From: JAZDKP01 sp043802925
GTDB lineage: Bacteria; Fibrobacterota; OXYB2-FULL-49-7; JAEUSG01
Length of the DNA stretch: 17,874 bases
Assembly: GCA_043802925.1 (NCBI GenBank)
Contig: JAZDKP010000112.1
Location: 1 to 17,874 of the forward strand
Direction of reading: 5' to 3'
Below the pieces are notes generated by a model, which was given only the letters and a program-made list of their open reading frames with translations, was not told the origin of the DNA and made no database searches. Each line of letters opens with the position of its first letter. The stretch's first letter is position 1. This document shows positions 7,524 through 14,575 of the stretch, piece by piece. The position numbers were made by a program, and so were the translations under genes.

Positions 7524-7745
7524 ATGGTAAAGGTGACCCGAATCAACGGCACGCAGCTCGTCATCAATGCCGAGCTCGTGGAACTCATCGAGTTTACGCC
7601 GGACACCATCGTTACCCTTACCACCGGAAAAAAAGTTATTTTAAAAGACAATGTGGATGACCTCATCCGGCGGATTGTGGAATACAAACGGACCGTGCTT
7701 GAACGGCTGACCGTGGTCGACAAGAGCATAAAGACCGAAGCGTAA
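7524..7745 (+). CDS. flbD: FlbD/SwrD-family flagellar protein
   Basis: This 73-residue protein begins MVKVTRINGTQLVINAELVELIEFTPDTIVTL and matches the small FlbD family directly downstream of flgE in many flagellar operons. The Bacillus member SwrD is reported to support flagellar power and swarming, apparently through the stator. It is not the Caulobacter transcription factor that shares the name FlbD. An in-frame GTG at 7461 would add 21 residues, but it lies next to the strong hairpin and encodes a basic, unconserved tail. The ATG at 7524 has AAGGGAA seven bases upstream and gives the family's usual length, so I chose it. fliL follows after 16 bases; motA and motB, often found here, are missing. 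Confidence 0.88.
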   Translation: MVKVTRINGTQLVINAELVELIEFTPDTIVTLTTGKKVILKDNVDDLIRRIVEYKRTVLERLTVVDKSIKTEA

Positions 7746-7761
7746 GTAAAAGGAGTCTTAC

Positions 7762-8358
7762 ATGGCCGACGATAAAAAAGAACGACCTGTCAAGGACGAA
7801 AAGGAAGAAAAACCGGTTGCACCGCCCGCGGAGCTTTCCGGGACCAAAAAGGTCATGGTCATGGTGGGTATCGTGGCGGGCCTGCTCGCGATCCTGATTG
7901 TGGTCACGGTGTCCATCTTAGGCAAACTGACGCAGAAGCAGGATCCCGAGGTGATCGCCGAAGAAATGCGCAAGCAAAAGGAAGAGGTTGAGCGCAAGAA
8001 AATGACCGAAATGGGCGAAACGCTCAAGACGCCCATCACCGTGGTGGTCAACCTGGGCAGCGATGCCGAGCGTTTTCTCAAGACCGACCTGGTCCTTGAG
8101 TATGAGGCCTCGGCCGAGGGCGGCGGTGGTGGGGGTCACGGCGAAGGCAAGAGTGAGGGCGATCCTGAAATCGTCAAGCGGCTTCCTAAAATCAAGCAGA
8201 TTGCCATTGATGTGCTCAGCAGCAAGACGTTTGAGGATATGAAGGACCCCGAAGGTCGGAAAAAGGTTCTGACCCTGCTTAAGAACGAAATGAACAAGAC
8301 CTTTCCGGAACCGGAAAAAATCAAGAACGTGTACTTTAACACTTTTATCATCCAGTAA
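7762..8358 (+). CDS. fliL: Flagellar basal-body-associated protein FliL
   Basis: FliL is a single-pass membrane protein surrounding or assisting the MotA/MotB stator, and influences torque. Residues 1-29 are a charged cytoplasmic tail. A hydrophobic helix spans about 30-53, followed by a charged coiled-coil-prone linker (about 60-85), and the periplasmic stomatin-like domain from about 90 to the end, closing with VYFNTFIIQ, a typical FliL terminus. A Gly/His-rich insertion (about 120-135) interrupts the domain. The total of 198 residues is slightly longer than enteric FliL (about 154). An AAGGAG ribosome site is seven bases upstream. Its position between flbD and fliM is the standard Bacillus-like order. 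Confidence 0.93.
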   Translation: MADDKKERPVKDEKEEKPVAPPAELSGTKKVMVMVGIVAGLLAILIVVTVSILGKLTQKQDPEVIAEEMRKQKEEVERKKMTEMGETLKTPITVVVNLGSDAERFLKTDLVLEYEASAEGGGGGGHGEGKSEGDPEIVKRLPKIKQIAIDVLSSKTFEDMKDPEGRKKVLTLLKNEMNKTFPEPEKIKNVYFNTFIIQ

Positions 8359-8391
8359 ATCCCGAAAGACTTTGGTCCTTAAAGGCGGCGT

Positions 8392-9432
8392 ATGAGCGAC
8401 ATCCTCTCACAAGAAGAAGTAGATGCCCTGTTGTCGGCGGTGTCCGCGGGCGACCTGGGCTCGGTGGGGGGCGGCGGTGAGGCGGCCAAGACCGAGGGCG
8501 GCGCAGCCGCCGGGGCCGGGGCCGAGGCCGATGACCGGGCCGTTCAGATTTACGATTTCCGCAGGCCCGACCGCGTCAGCAAGGACCAGATGCGGACCCT
8601 CCAGAACCTGCATGAGGGTTATGCGCGTCTGTTTTCCACCACCATGACCTCCTACCTGCGCACCCTGGTCGAGATTGAGCTGGTCTCCGTGGACCAGTTG
8701 ACCTATTCCGAGTTTATCATGTCCATCAGCAACCCGAGCTGCATCTACGTCTTCCAGATGGAACCCCTCGAGGGTAACGCCATCTTCGAAATCAACCCGG
8801 CGCTTGTGTTCTACATGGTCGACCGGCTCTTTGGAGGGCAGGGAAAGTCGCTCGAGCAGAACCGCGAGCTCACCTCCATCGAAGAGAGCGTCATGCTCAA
8901 AATTGCCGAGCGCGCCCTTTCGGACCTCAAGGACGTGTGGGAGCACATTGGTATTTTCAACCCCAAAATCGTCCATTACGAAACCAACCCGCAGTTCGTC
9001 CAGGTGGCGCCCCCCAGCGAAACGGTCATCCTCGTGTCGCTCGAGGTGCGCATGCAGAATGGTTCGGGCCTGCTGTCGCTCTGCTTCCCCTTTATGGTGC
9101 TCGAAAGCATCATCGGCAAGCTGTCGGGTGAGTCGTGGATGAAGGCGCAGCGGGTCAGCACGCGCGAGACCGAAAAAGTAGTGCGCAAAGAGATTGAAAG
9201 CCGCACTATCCGCGTCACGGCCGAAATCGGCAACCTGACGCTTTCGGTCCGCGACCTGCTCCAGCTGAAAAAAGGCGACGTGCTTTTGACCGACCGTAAC
9301 GTTGACAGCCGGCTCGGCATCCGGCTGAACAGCCAGCTGAAAATGGAAGGCAAACCCGGGCTGGTGGGACGGCGCAAAGCCATCCAGATCACCAGTTTCA
9401 TCAATAAGGAGGAAATGACTTATGAACAATGA
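8392..9432 (+). CDS. fliM: Flagellar motor switch protein FliM
   Basis: FliM is the middle component of the cytoplasmic C-ring. It binds phosphorylated CheY through its N-terminus and transmits the signal to FliG. The N-terminal CheY-binding peptide is clear (ILSQEEVDALLSAV, residues 4-17), followed by a Gly/Ala-rich linker (about 20-48). The middle CheC-like domain (about 50-245) includes the FliG-contact loop VDRLFGGQGKSLEQNRELTS (143-162). The C-terminal SpoA/surface-presentation domain is at about 265-337. The length of 346 residues is typical. The ribosome site is modest (AAGGCGG). The reading frame overlaps the next gene by 11 bases, so FliM and FliY synthesis is probably coupled. Confidence 0.97.
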   Translation: MSDILSQEEVDALLSAVSAGDLGSVGGGGEAAKTEGGAAAGAGAEADDRAVQIYDFRRPDRVSKDQMRTLQNLHEGYARLFSTTMTSYLRTLVEIELVSVDQLTYSEFIMSISNPSCIYVFQMEPLEGNAIFEINPALVFYMVDRLFGGQGKSLEQNRELTSIEESVMLKIAERALSDLKDVWEHIGIFNPKIVHYETNPQFVQVAPPSETVILVSLEVRMQNGSGLLSLCFPFMVLESIIGKLSGESWMKAQRVSTRETEKVVRKEIESRTIRVTAEIGNLTLSVRDLLQLKKGDVLLTDRNVDSRLGIRLNSQLKMEGKPGLVGRRKAIQITSFINKEEMTYEQ

Positions 9433-10483
9433 TATGCTCTCCCAGAACGACATTGACAATCTGATTCAAGGTGATTCGGAACCGGCCTCCGGCAAAGGGG
9501 GCGGTTCCATCCAGTACGACGCCCTCAAGGCGCCGGTGGGCATCATCGCGGAGCAGGTTTCCACGGTGCTCCTCACGGTGCTGGGCAAGGAAATCAGCGT
9601 CAGCACCGCCAAAATCGGCGCGGCCGACGAGGCGAAGCTGACCCATCAGTTTGGCGCGGGCTCGGTCATCATCAAGGTGGACTTTCTCCAGAAGGTCAAC
9701 GGGCCCCTGTATTTTGTCTACCTTAAGAACGATGTGGCGGTCCTCGCGGACCTTATGATGATGGGCGATGGCAGCGCGCCCTACGAAGAGGACCACAAGG
9801 ACGCCATCGTGGAACTCACCAACCAGATTCTCGGCGCCGTGACCAGCACGTTCGGCACCACGTTTGAGGCGCAGGTCTCGGTGGGGACCCCCTCCATCGA
9901 GGACTTCAACCTTGCGTCCGGGCCTGCCCTCGCCGAAACGACCTGCGCGGACCTTACGATGCGCATCGAAGATATCCGTGAAGTCAAGTTCGCCCTGCTG
10001 ATCCCCAACGGGACGGCCGCGGATCTCATTGGCATCTCACAGCGTTCGTCCGCCGCAACGGCGGCTCCCTCCGCGGGGGGCGGCAGCGCGGCCGGCAACG
10101 ATGCGGGCGGCTTTGACTTCAACGATGCGGCGGGCCTGGCCTCCGGCATGCCGCTCCAGAGCTTCTCCCAGCCCGCGGGGCACCTGGCCAACGACAAGGC
10201 CTCGCAGTTCTCTTCCACAGGCAACCCCCAGATGGACATGCTGCTGGACGTCACCCTGCAGGTGGCCATCGAACTCGGCCGCACCGAAATGTCCATCAAA
10301 AAGATCCTCGAACTCGGTCCCGGCTCCATTATTGAGCTTGACCGAATGGCGGGCGAACCCGTGGACCTCCTGGTCAACGACAAGGTGGTGGCCAAGGGCG
10401 AAGTCGTGGTGGTGGACGAAAATTTCGGCATCCGCATAGTCAAGCTTGTCAGCCCCGAGGAACGGCTTAAGAATTTGCGGTAA
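9422..10483 (+). CDS. fliY: Flagellar motor switch protein FliY (CheC-like domain fused to FliN)
   Basis: This 353-residue protein combines a FliM-like N-terminal CheY-binding peptide (MLSQNDIDNLIQG, 5-17), a CheC/CheX-type phosphatase-like domain (about 33-200), an Ala/Gly/Ser-rich linker (about 205-265), and a C-terminal FliN/SpoA domain (about 272-350). This is FliY architecture, as in Bacillus and Thermotoga, rather than the short FliN of E. coli. One CheC active-site signature is intact: D127-x3-E131-x2-N134 with P157 exactly 23 residues after the Asn. The equivalent first site (E44, S47) is degenerate. It therefore probably dephosphorylates CheY-P at the switch while forming the C-ring base. 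An AAGGAGG site inside fliM serves the start. It is the last gene before a strong terminator. Confidence 0.93.
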   Translation: MNNDMLSQNDIDNLIQGDSEPASGKGGGSIQYDALKAPVGIIAEQVSTVLLTVLGKEISVSTAKIGAADEAKLTHQFGAGSVIIKVDFLQKVNGPLYFVYLKNDVAVLADLMMMGDGSAPYEEDHKDAIVELTNQILGAVTSTFGTTFEAQVSVGTPSIEDFNLASGPALAETTCADLTMRIEDIREVKFALLIPNGTAADLIGISQRSSAATAAPSAGGGSAAGNDAGGFDFNDAAGLASGMPLQSFSQPAGHLANDKASQFSSTGNPQMDMLLDVTLQVAIELGRTEMSIKKILELGPGSIIELDRMAGEPVDLLVNDKVVAKGEVVVVDENFGIRIVKLVSPEERLKNLR

Positions 10484-10503
10484 CGCCGCCTCACCTCACC
10501 CCC

Positions 10504-10522
10504 CACCTCGACAAGCTCGGTG
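10504..10522. repeat. REP-like imperfect palindrome (core TCGACAAGCTC)
   Basis: The segment CACC-TCGACAAGCTC-GGTG has complementary CACC/GGTG ends around a core that, from memory, matches a short palindrome scattered through intergenic regions of many unrelated bacteria (usual form close to CCTTCGACAAGCTCAGG). It lies just before the terminator downstream of fliY. The window also contains a RAYT, the enzyme class linked to REP elements. The identification is from recall, not from a search. Confidence 0.35.
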
Positions 10523-10531
10523 CATCGCTTT

Positions 10532-10572
10532 CCCCCCTCTCCATGCGGACATGGAGAGGGGGGCTTTTTTTT
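10532..10572 (+). terminator. Strong intrinsic terminator of the flagellar unit
   Basis: A perfect 14-bp stem (10532-10545 with 10550-10563: C-run, TCTCC and ATG paired with CATGGAGA and G-run) closes on a CGGA loop and is followed by eight T residues (10565-10572). It starts 48 bases after the fliY stop and separates the flagellar genes from the DUF1015-led operon. The lack of an A-run on the 5' side makes it directional for the plus strand. Confidence 0.95.
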
Positions 10573-10656
10573 ACTCGGCTCTCTGCCAGACGCCTGACAA
10601 GCGTTTTTTCATTTTTGATTACTGAATAATCCTCAAAAAACTATATTTCATATACT

Positions 10657-11892
10657 ATGGCATTCATAAAACCCTTCCGAGGCCTGCGTCCCAGGCCCGA
10701 CCTCACCCCCCGCGTGGCCGCGGTTCCCTACGATGTCGTGAATACCGAAGAGGCCCGCGCCCTGGCCATGGGCAACCCGTACAGCCTGCTCCACGTGTCG
10801 CGCCCGGAAATCGACCTGCCCGCAGGCACCGATATCCACTCCGATTCCGTGTACGTCCAGGCCAAAACCGCGTTCGAGCGTTTTAAAAAGGAAGGCACCC
10901 TGCAATTCGACCCGGAGGAGCGCCTTTACCTGTATTCCCAGCGCATGGGCGCGCATACGCAGGTCGGGCTCGCGGCCGCGTTTTGCATCGACGAGTACGA
11001 TAACAATCTCATAAAAAAGCATGAAAAAACGCGCGAAGACAAGGAAAATGATCGTGCCCGGCACACCCTGACCCTGCGCGCCAACACCGGCCCGGTCTTT
11101 CTCTGTTACCGGCACAACGTGGCGATTGATTCCCTGGTGCAGCGCCTCACAACGGCCGCGCCCGACAGCCGTTTTACGGCCCCGGACGGCATTGAGCACG
11201 CATTCTGGGTTGTCAAGGATGCCGTGGATATACGCGGTCTTGTCGAAGCGTTCGGAAAAATTCCGGCCCTGTACATCGCCGACGGGCACCACCGCAACGC
11301 GTCGGCTTCGCGCACCCGGTCCATTTTGCGCAAGGAAAACCCGGGCCACACGGGTCGTGAGCCCTATAACCACTACCTTGCGGTCGCCTTTCCGGACAAC
11401 CAGCTCCGGATTCTGCCCTACAACCGTCTGCTCAAGGACCTGAACGGCCTTTCAGAAGCCGATTTCCTCAAGCGCGTGGCGGAAAAATTCGACATCGTCA
11501 AGAACGGCGCAAAAACGCCTGCCACGGCCACGCAGTTTTCCATGTACCTTTCGCGGACCTGGGTCACACTCGTTGCAAAGGCCGGCACTTTTGACCCGGC
11601 CGACCCCATCGGGTCGCTGGATGTCAGCATCCTGCAGGACAACCTCCTCGGGCCGGTGCTGGGCATCGACAATCCCCGCACCTCCAAACGCATCGATTTT
11701 GTGGGCGGAATCCGTGGCACGGATGAGCTTGAGAAACGGGTAAATTCCGGGGAGATGGCCGCGGCGTTTTCGATGTTCCCGACCTCGCTTCCGCAGCTTT
11801 TCGCCATTGCCGACGCGGGCGCGGTCATGCCTCCCAAGTCCACCTGGTTTGAGCCCAAACTCCGCAGCGGCCTGGTCCTTTACACGTTCTAA
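10657..11892 (+). CDS. DUF1015 family protein (conserved, function unknown)
   Basis: The 411-residue protein matches the DUF1015 family along its whole length: N-terminus IKPFRGLRPRPDLTPRVAAVPYDVVNTEEARALAMGNPYSLLHVSRPEIDLP, then KKHEKTREDKENDRARH (about 120-136), and the highly conserved DGHHRNAS (209-216). Concentrated His, Asp and Arg residues in the last two motifs look like an active site, but no reaction is established that I can name. The protein is soluble, with no signal or membrane segment. The start fits the family exactly, yet no Shine-Dalgarno is visible in the AT-rich leader. It is the first gene of a unit that continues 24 bases later with a PP2C phosphatase and then pterin genes. 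Elsewhere the family is often found near central metabolic genes. Confidence 0.88.
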   Translation: MAFIKPFRGLRPRPDLTPRVAAVPYDVVNTEEARALAMGNPYSLLHVSRPEIDLPAGTDIHSDSVYVQAKTAFERFKKEGTLQFDPEERLYLYSQRMGAHTQVGLAAAFCIDEYDNNLIKKHEKTREDKENDRARHTLTLRANTGPVFLCYRHNVAIDSLVQRLTTAAPDSRFTAPDGIEHAFWVVKDAVDIRGLVEAFGKIPALYIADGHHRNASASRTRSILRKENPGHTGREPYNHYLAVAFPDNQLRILPYNRLLKDLNGLSEADFLKRVAEKFDIVKNGAKTPATATQFSMYLSRTWVTLVAKAGTFDPADPIGSLDVSILQDNLLGPVLGIDNPRTSKRIDFVGGIRGTDELEKRVNSGEMAAAFSMFPTSLPQLFAIADAGAVMPPKSTWFEPKLRSGLVLYTF

Positions 11893-11916
11893 AAATCGCA
11901 ACGGGTGACTGTCCCC

Positions 11917-13491
11917 ATGCAAAACAATCTGCACGCCCTTATTCTATCCAGCAAGCAGCACCTCGAATCCATCTTTGACTCCATCACCGACCCCATCCTG
12001 GTCCTCGCCAGGGACCATACCATCCAGCGCCTCAACCAGGCGGCCGCGAACATGATCGGCGAGGACTACCGCCACATTCTCGGGCAGCCCTGTTACGCCA
12101 AGATCCATGGGAAGGCCGGCCGGTGCGAGAATTGCCCGCACGCCGCCATCTACGAGAACAAAATCCGCGGCAGCATGGCCATGAAAAAGACCCTGGACGG
12201 CGTGGAGCACATCTTTGACGTGCGCTTCTTTCCGCTCATTGACAAGCAGGGGCAGGTGACCGCCGTGGTGGAGCATTACGTGGACGTCACCGAGGGCGAG
12301 CGGGCCAAGGAAAAACTCGAGGCGTTTTATCGTCAGGTCAAGACCGAGCTCCATATTGCCAAGACCATCCAGGAATCGCTGCTGCCGGCCGAGGTGCCGG
12401 CCATCCCCGGGCTCTCCGTGGAGGTGCATTACCAGGCCATGGAGGAAATCGGTGGCGACCTCTACGACTTCATCAATATCGACAACGAGAACTGGGGCAT
12501 CGTCATCGGGGACGTGTCGGGCCACGGCATCCCGGCCTCGCTCATGGGCGCCATGGCCAAGATGTCGCTCTTCAACCATACGCCGCACAACCTTTCGCCC
12601 ATGGATGTCTTTGAAAAAGTCAACCGCGATCTCTTCAACAACCTCATGATGGAATACTATATCAGCGGCATTTATGTCATTTACAATACGCTCAACAACA
12701 CGCTTTCCTTTTCCCGGGCCGGCCATCCTGAGGCGCTGTTGCTGCGCGCCGCGACCGGGGAAATCGAAAAACTGCATACCCGCGGCTACTTCCTGGGCAT
12801 CATGGCCAACGGCGACTTTGAGGAAAAGTCCTGCCGCCTTAAAAAAGGCGATCGTCTGTTTCTCTACACCGATGGCCTTGTGGAGGTCCAGAACAAGGAG
12901 GGACAGAAATTCGGCCTGGACCGCCTGCGTCGCGTCCTTCGCGAAAACCGCCCGGAGACGCTGGCGAAGCTCAAGCAGAACATCATCAACGAGGTCAACC
13001 AATTTAACGATCACGCGGGCTGGGAGGACGATACCACGTTCATCCTCGTTGAAGTGACGCATTCGGGCTGCGTCGAGCGCTTCCGGCTCCGGAGCCATTT
13101 TCAGTCCGAAGAGGACATCCACATCTTCCACGCGCCGCACCCCAGCGACTACATGACCGGCGTCACCCGCATCCTGTCGGCCATGCGCAAGAAGTGGTAT
13201 CCCGAAAGCGACCAGCAGAGCGTGCGCCTGGCCGTATACGATGCGCTGGACCTGTTTCACCGGACCGATTCCGGCAACCCCGAGGGCGTTTACCTTGCCT
13301 GGCAGTGCGGGCACGAGGAGGTCCGGGCCCTGGTGGTCGACCGCCGCTTTGAGAGCGAAGGGACCTGGGACGGTCTCTACCTGACCCAGCATGGCCCGGC
13401 GATTGTCGCCATCAGCGACCGCGTGTCGCAGATGCATTTTCCGGACCAGGGCAAAAAGCTTCTCCTGGTCAAACGGAACACGAAGTACTGA
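11917..13491 (+). CDS. PAS domain - PP2C (SpoIIE-type) serine/threonine phosphatase with degenerate kinase-like tail
   Basis: The protein has 524 residues. A PAS sensor domain (about 10-128) carries a Cys/His cluster, C59, H64, C70 and C73, in the form CYxxxHxxxxxCxxCP. A helical linker (about 130-155) leads to a PP2C/SpoIIE phosphatase (about 155-382) with its metal-binding motifs intact: GGDLYD (179-184), GDVSGHG (198-204), YTDG (317-320) and WEDDTTF (369-375). Such enzymes usually dephosphorylate anti-anti-sigma (STAS) proteins in partner-switching pathways. The last 135 residues resemble an RsbW-type ATPase fold, but the N-box lacks its Asn (D442-A-L-D-L446). No STAS or sigma partner is in the window. 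I chose the ATG at 11917, with GGGTGA eight bases upstream, over a GTG at 11905 that has no ribosome site. The next gene starts one base after the stop. Confidence 0.88.
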   Translation: MQNNLHALILSSKQHLESIFDSITDPILVLARDHTIQRLNQAAANMIGEDYRHILGQPCYAKIHGKAGRCENCPHAAIYENKIRGSMAMKKTLDGVEHIFDVRFFPLIDKQGQVTAVVEHYVDVTEGERAKEKLEAFYRQVKTELHIAKTIQESLLPAEVPAIPGLSVEVHYQAMEEIGGDLYDFINIDNENWGIVIGDVSGHGIPASLMGAMAKMSLFNHTPHNLSPMDVFEKVNRDLFNNLMMEYYISGIYVIYNTLNNTLSFSRAGHPEALLLRAATGEIEKLHTRGYFLGIMANGDFEEKSCRLKKGDRLFLYTDGLVEVQNKEGQKFGLDRLRRVLRENRPETLAKLKQNIINEVNQFNDHAGWEDDTTFILVEVTHSGCVERFRLRSHFQSEEDIHIFHAPHPSDYMTGVTRILSAMRKKWYPESDQQSVRLAVYDALDLFHRTDSGNPEGVYLAWQCGHEEVRALVVDRRFESEGTWDGLYLTQHGPAIVAISDRVSQMHFPDQGKKLLLVKRNTKY

Positions 13492-13492
13492 C

Positions 13493-14200
13493 ATGAAGCG
13501 GAAAGCCATCCTTATCACCGGCGCACTCCGCAGACTCGGGCGCGAGCTCGCCCTCGAAAGCGCGCGCATGGGTTTTGACGTGGTCGCCCATTACCGGACG
13601 TCGGGGCAAGAGGCGGCCGTGCTGGAACGGGACATCCGTGCGCTCGGAGGCACGGCCTATTTTGTGCGGCACGACCTCGCGCGCAACGCGGAGGGGCTTC
13701 TTGCGAAATGCCGTTGCCTGCCCGTGACTTTGGTCGGCCTCGTCAACAGCGCTTCGGTCTTTGAAAAGGGGAATTTCAGGGATCTGTCTCCGGCACAGAT
13801 TCAGCGGGTCTTTGCATTAAACGTGTTTGCGCCGCTCGCACTTACAGCGGGCTTTGCCGCCGAAGCCCGGACAGGCATGGTCATCAACCTGCTCGACGCC
13901 AACATCGACCGGTTCAGCGCCAATTTCCAGGCCTATCGGGCCAGTAAACGTCTGCTGCGCGACATGACGCGGGAGTGTGCGCTCCTGTTCGCGCCCCGGG
14001 TGCGGGTCAACGCCATCGCGCCCGGCGCGCTTCTGCCGTCCCGGCGCGGCCGCCGTCAATTTGACGCGGTTCGGAAACGTACGCCGCTTGGGACCGGCGG
14101 GAGCCTGGCCGATTTTCGCGCCGCGTTCCGCTACCTGCTCGGGCAGGACAGCGTGACCGGACAGGTTTTGCAGGTCGACGGCGGCCTGCATCTGCAATAA
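13493..14200 (+). CDS. folM: Pteridine reductase / dihydromonapterin reductase-like SDR (FolM-like)
   Basis: This is a 235-residue short-chain dehydrogenase/reductase. The NADP-binding motif is TGALRRLG (9-16), with the basic RR pair typical of FolM and of PTR1 pteridine reductases. NSAS (85-88) is the structural motif. The usual catalytic Ser is replaced by D135 (INLLDANID), as in PTR1 and FolM, followed by Y148-x3-K152. PG (177-178) and the C-terminal VTGQVLQVDGG close the fold. These marks point to reduction of dihydropterins, probably dihydromonapterin or dihydrofolate, and not to fatty acid synthesis. It begins one base after the phosphatase stop and precedes folB/folX and folE. A longer reading from 13391 overlaps the phosphatase out of frame and is rejected. 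A generic SDR is the fallback. Confidence 0.82.
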   Translation: MKRKAILITGALRRLGRELALESARMGFDVVAHYRTSGQEAAVLERDIRALGGTAYFVRHDLARNAEGLLAKCRCLPVTLVGLVNSASVFEKGNFRDLSPAQIQRVFALNVFAPLALTAGFAAEARTGMVINLLDANIDRFSANFQAYRASKRLLRDMTRECALLFAPRVRVNAIAPGALLPSRRGRRQFDAVRKRTPLGTGGSLADFRAAFRYLLGQDSVTGQVLQVDGGLHLQ

Positions 14201-14212
14201 CAGGGGAGGCCC

Positions 14213-14569
14213 ATGGATCAGATCAATATCCGAGACCTTTCGCTCCGCGCCATCATCGGTGTTTATCCCGACGAACGACGCGAGCGGCAGGACGTCCTTT
14301 TCAACATCACCCTGCACGCGGACCTTTCCGCACCGGAAAAAAGCGACTGCATCGAAGATACCGTGGATTACAAGACGCTTAAGAAACAAATCATTGCGTG
14401 GGTCGAAGCCTCTTCCTTCAACCTCCTCGAGGCGCTGGCCGGCAGCGTGGCGGCCCTCTGTCTCAAGGACAAACGCGTGAAGCGGGCGGTCGTCACGGCG
14501 GACAAACCCGCGGCCCTCCGTTTTGCAAAGAGCGTGGCCGTGACCATTGACAGAACACAGGAGGCATAG
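14213..14569 (+). CDS. folX: FolB/FolX family: dihydroneopterin aldolase or dihydroneopterin-triphosphate 2'-epimerase
   Basis: The 118-residue protein has the tunnelling (T-)fold pattern of FolB: LSLRAIIGVYPDERRERQDVLFNITLH at the N-terminus, E21, Y53, E73 (LLEAL) and K98 in the places of the family's catalytic and pterin-anchoring residues. Several details favour the FolX branch (E. coli 2'-epimerase) or its close relatives: the RQD-xxx-N-x-T-x-H block, the DY/NYxT segment, and the DKxxALRxAxSV ending, where FolB proteins usually have KPGAVxxAxxVGV. Neighbouring folM-like and folE genes support a FolX-like role in making monapterin, but an ordinary aldolase for folate remains possible. GGGGAGG lies directly upstream, and the gene starts 12 bases after folM. 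Confidence 0.78.
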   Translation: MDQINIRDLSLRAIIGVYPDERRERQDVLFNITLHADLSAPEKSDCIEDTVDYKTLKKQIIAWVEASSFNLLEALAGSVAALCLKDKRVKRAVVTADKPAALRFAKSVAVTIDRTQEA

Positions 14570-14575
14570 GCAAGA

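Noticed and set aside
6407..7729. 440-codon minus-strand open frame across flgE and flbD
   Set aside because: Antisense shadow of strongly codon-biased flgE. No family features, and it crosses the intergenic hairpin.
13391..13492. 34-residue N-terminal extension of the FolM-like reductase
   Set aside because: It overlaps the phosphatase gene in another frame and is Arg/Ser-rich. The Rossmann motif begins right after the ATG at 13493, which is one base after the upstream stop.
11944..13569. 541-codon minus-strand open frame antisense to the PP2C phosphatase
   Set aside because: Long only because high GC suppresses stops. The plus strand encodes an unmistakable PAS-PP2C protein with every motif in frame.
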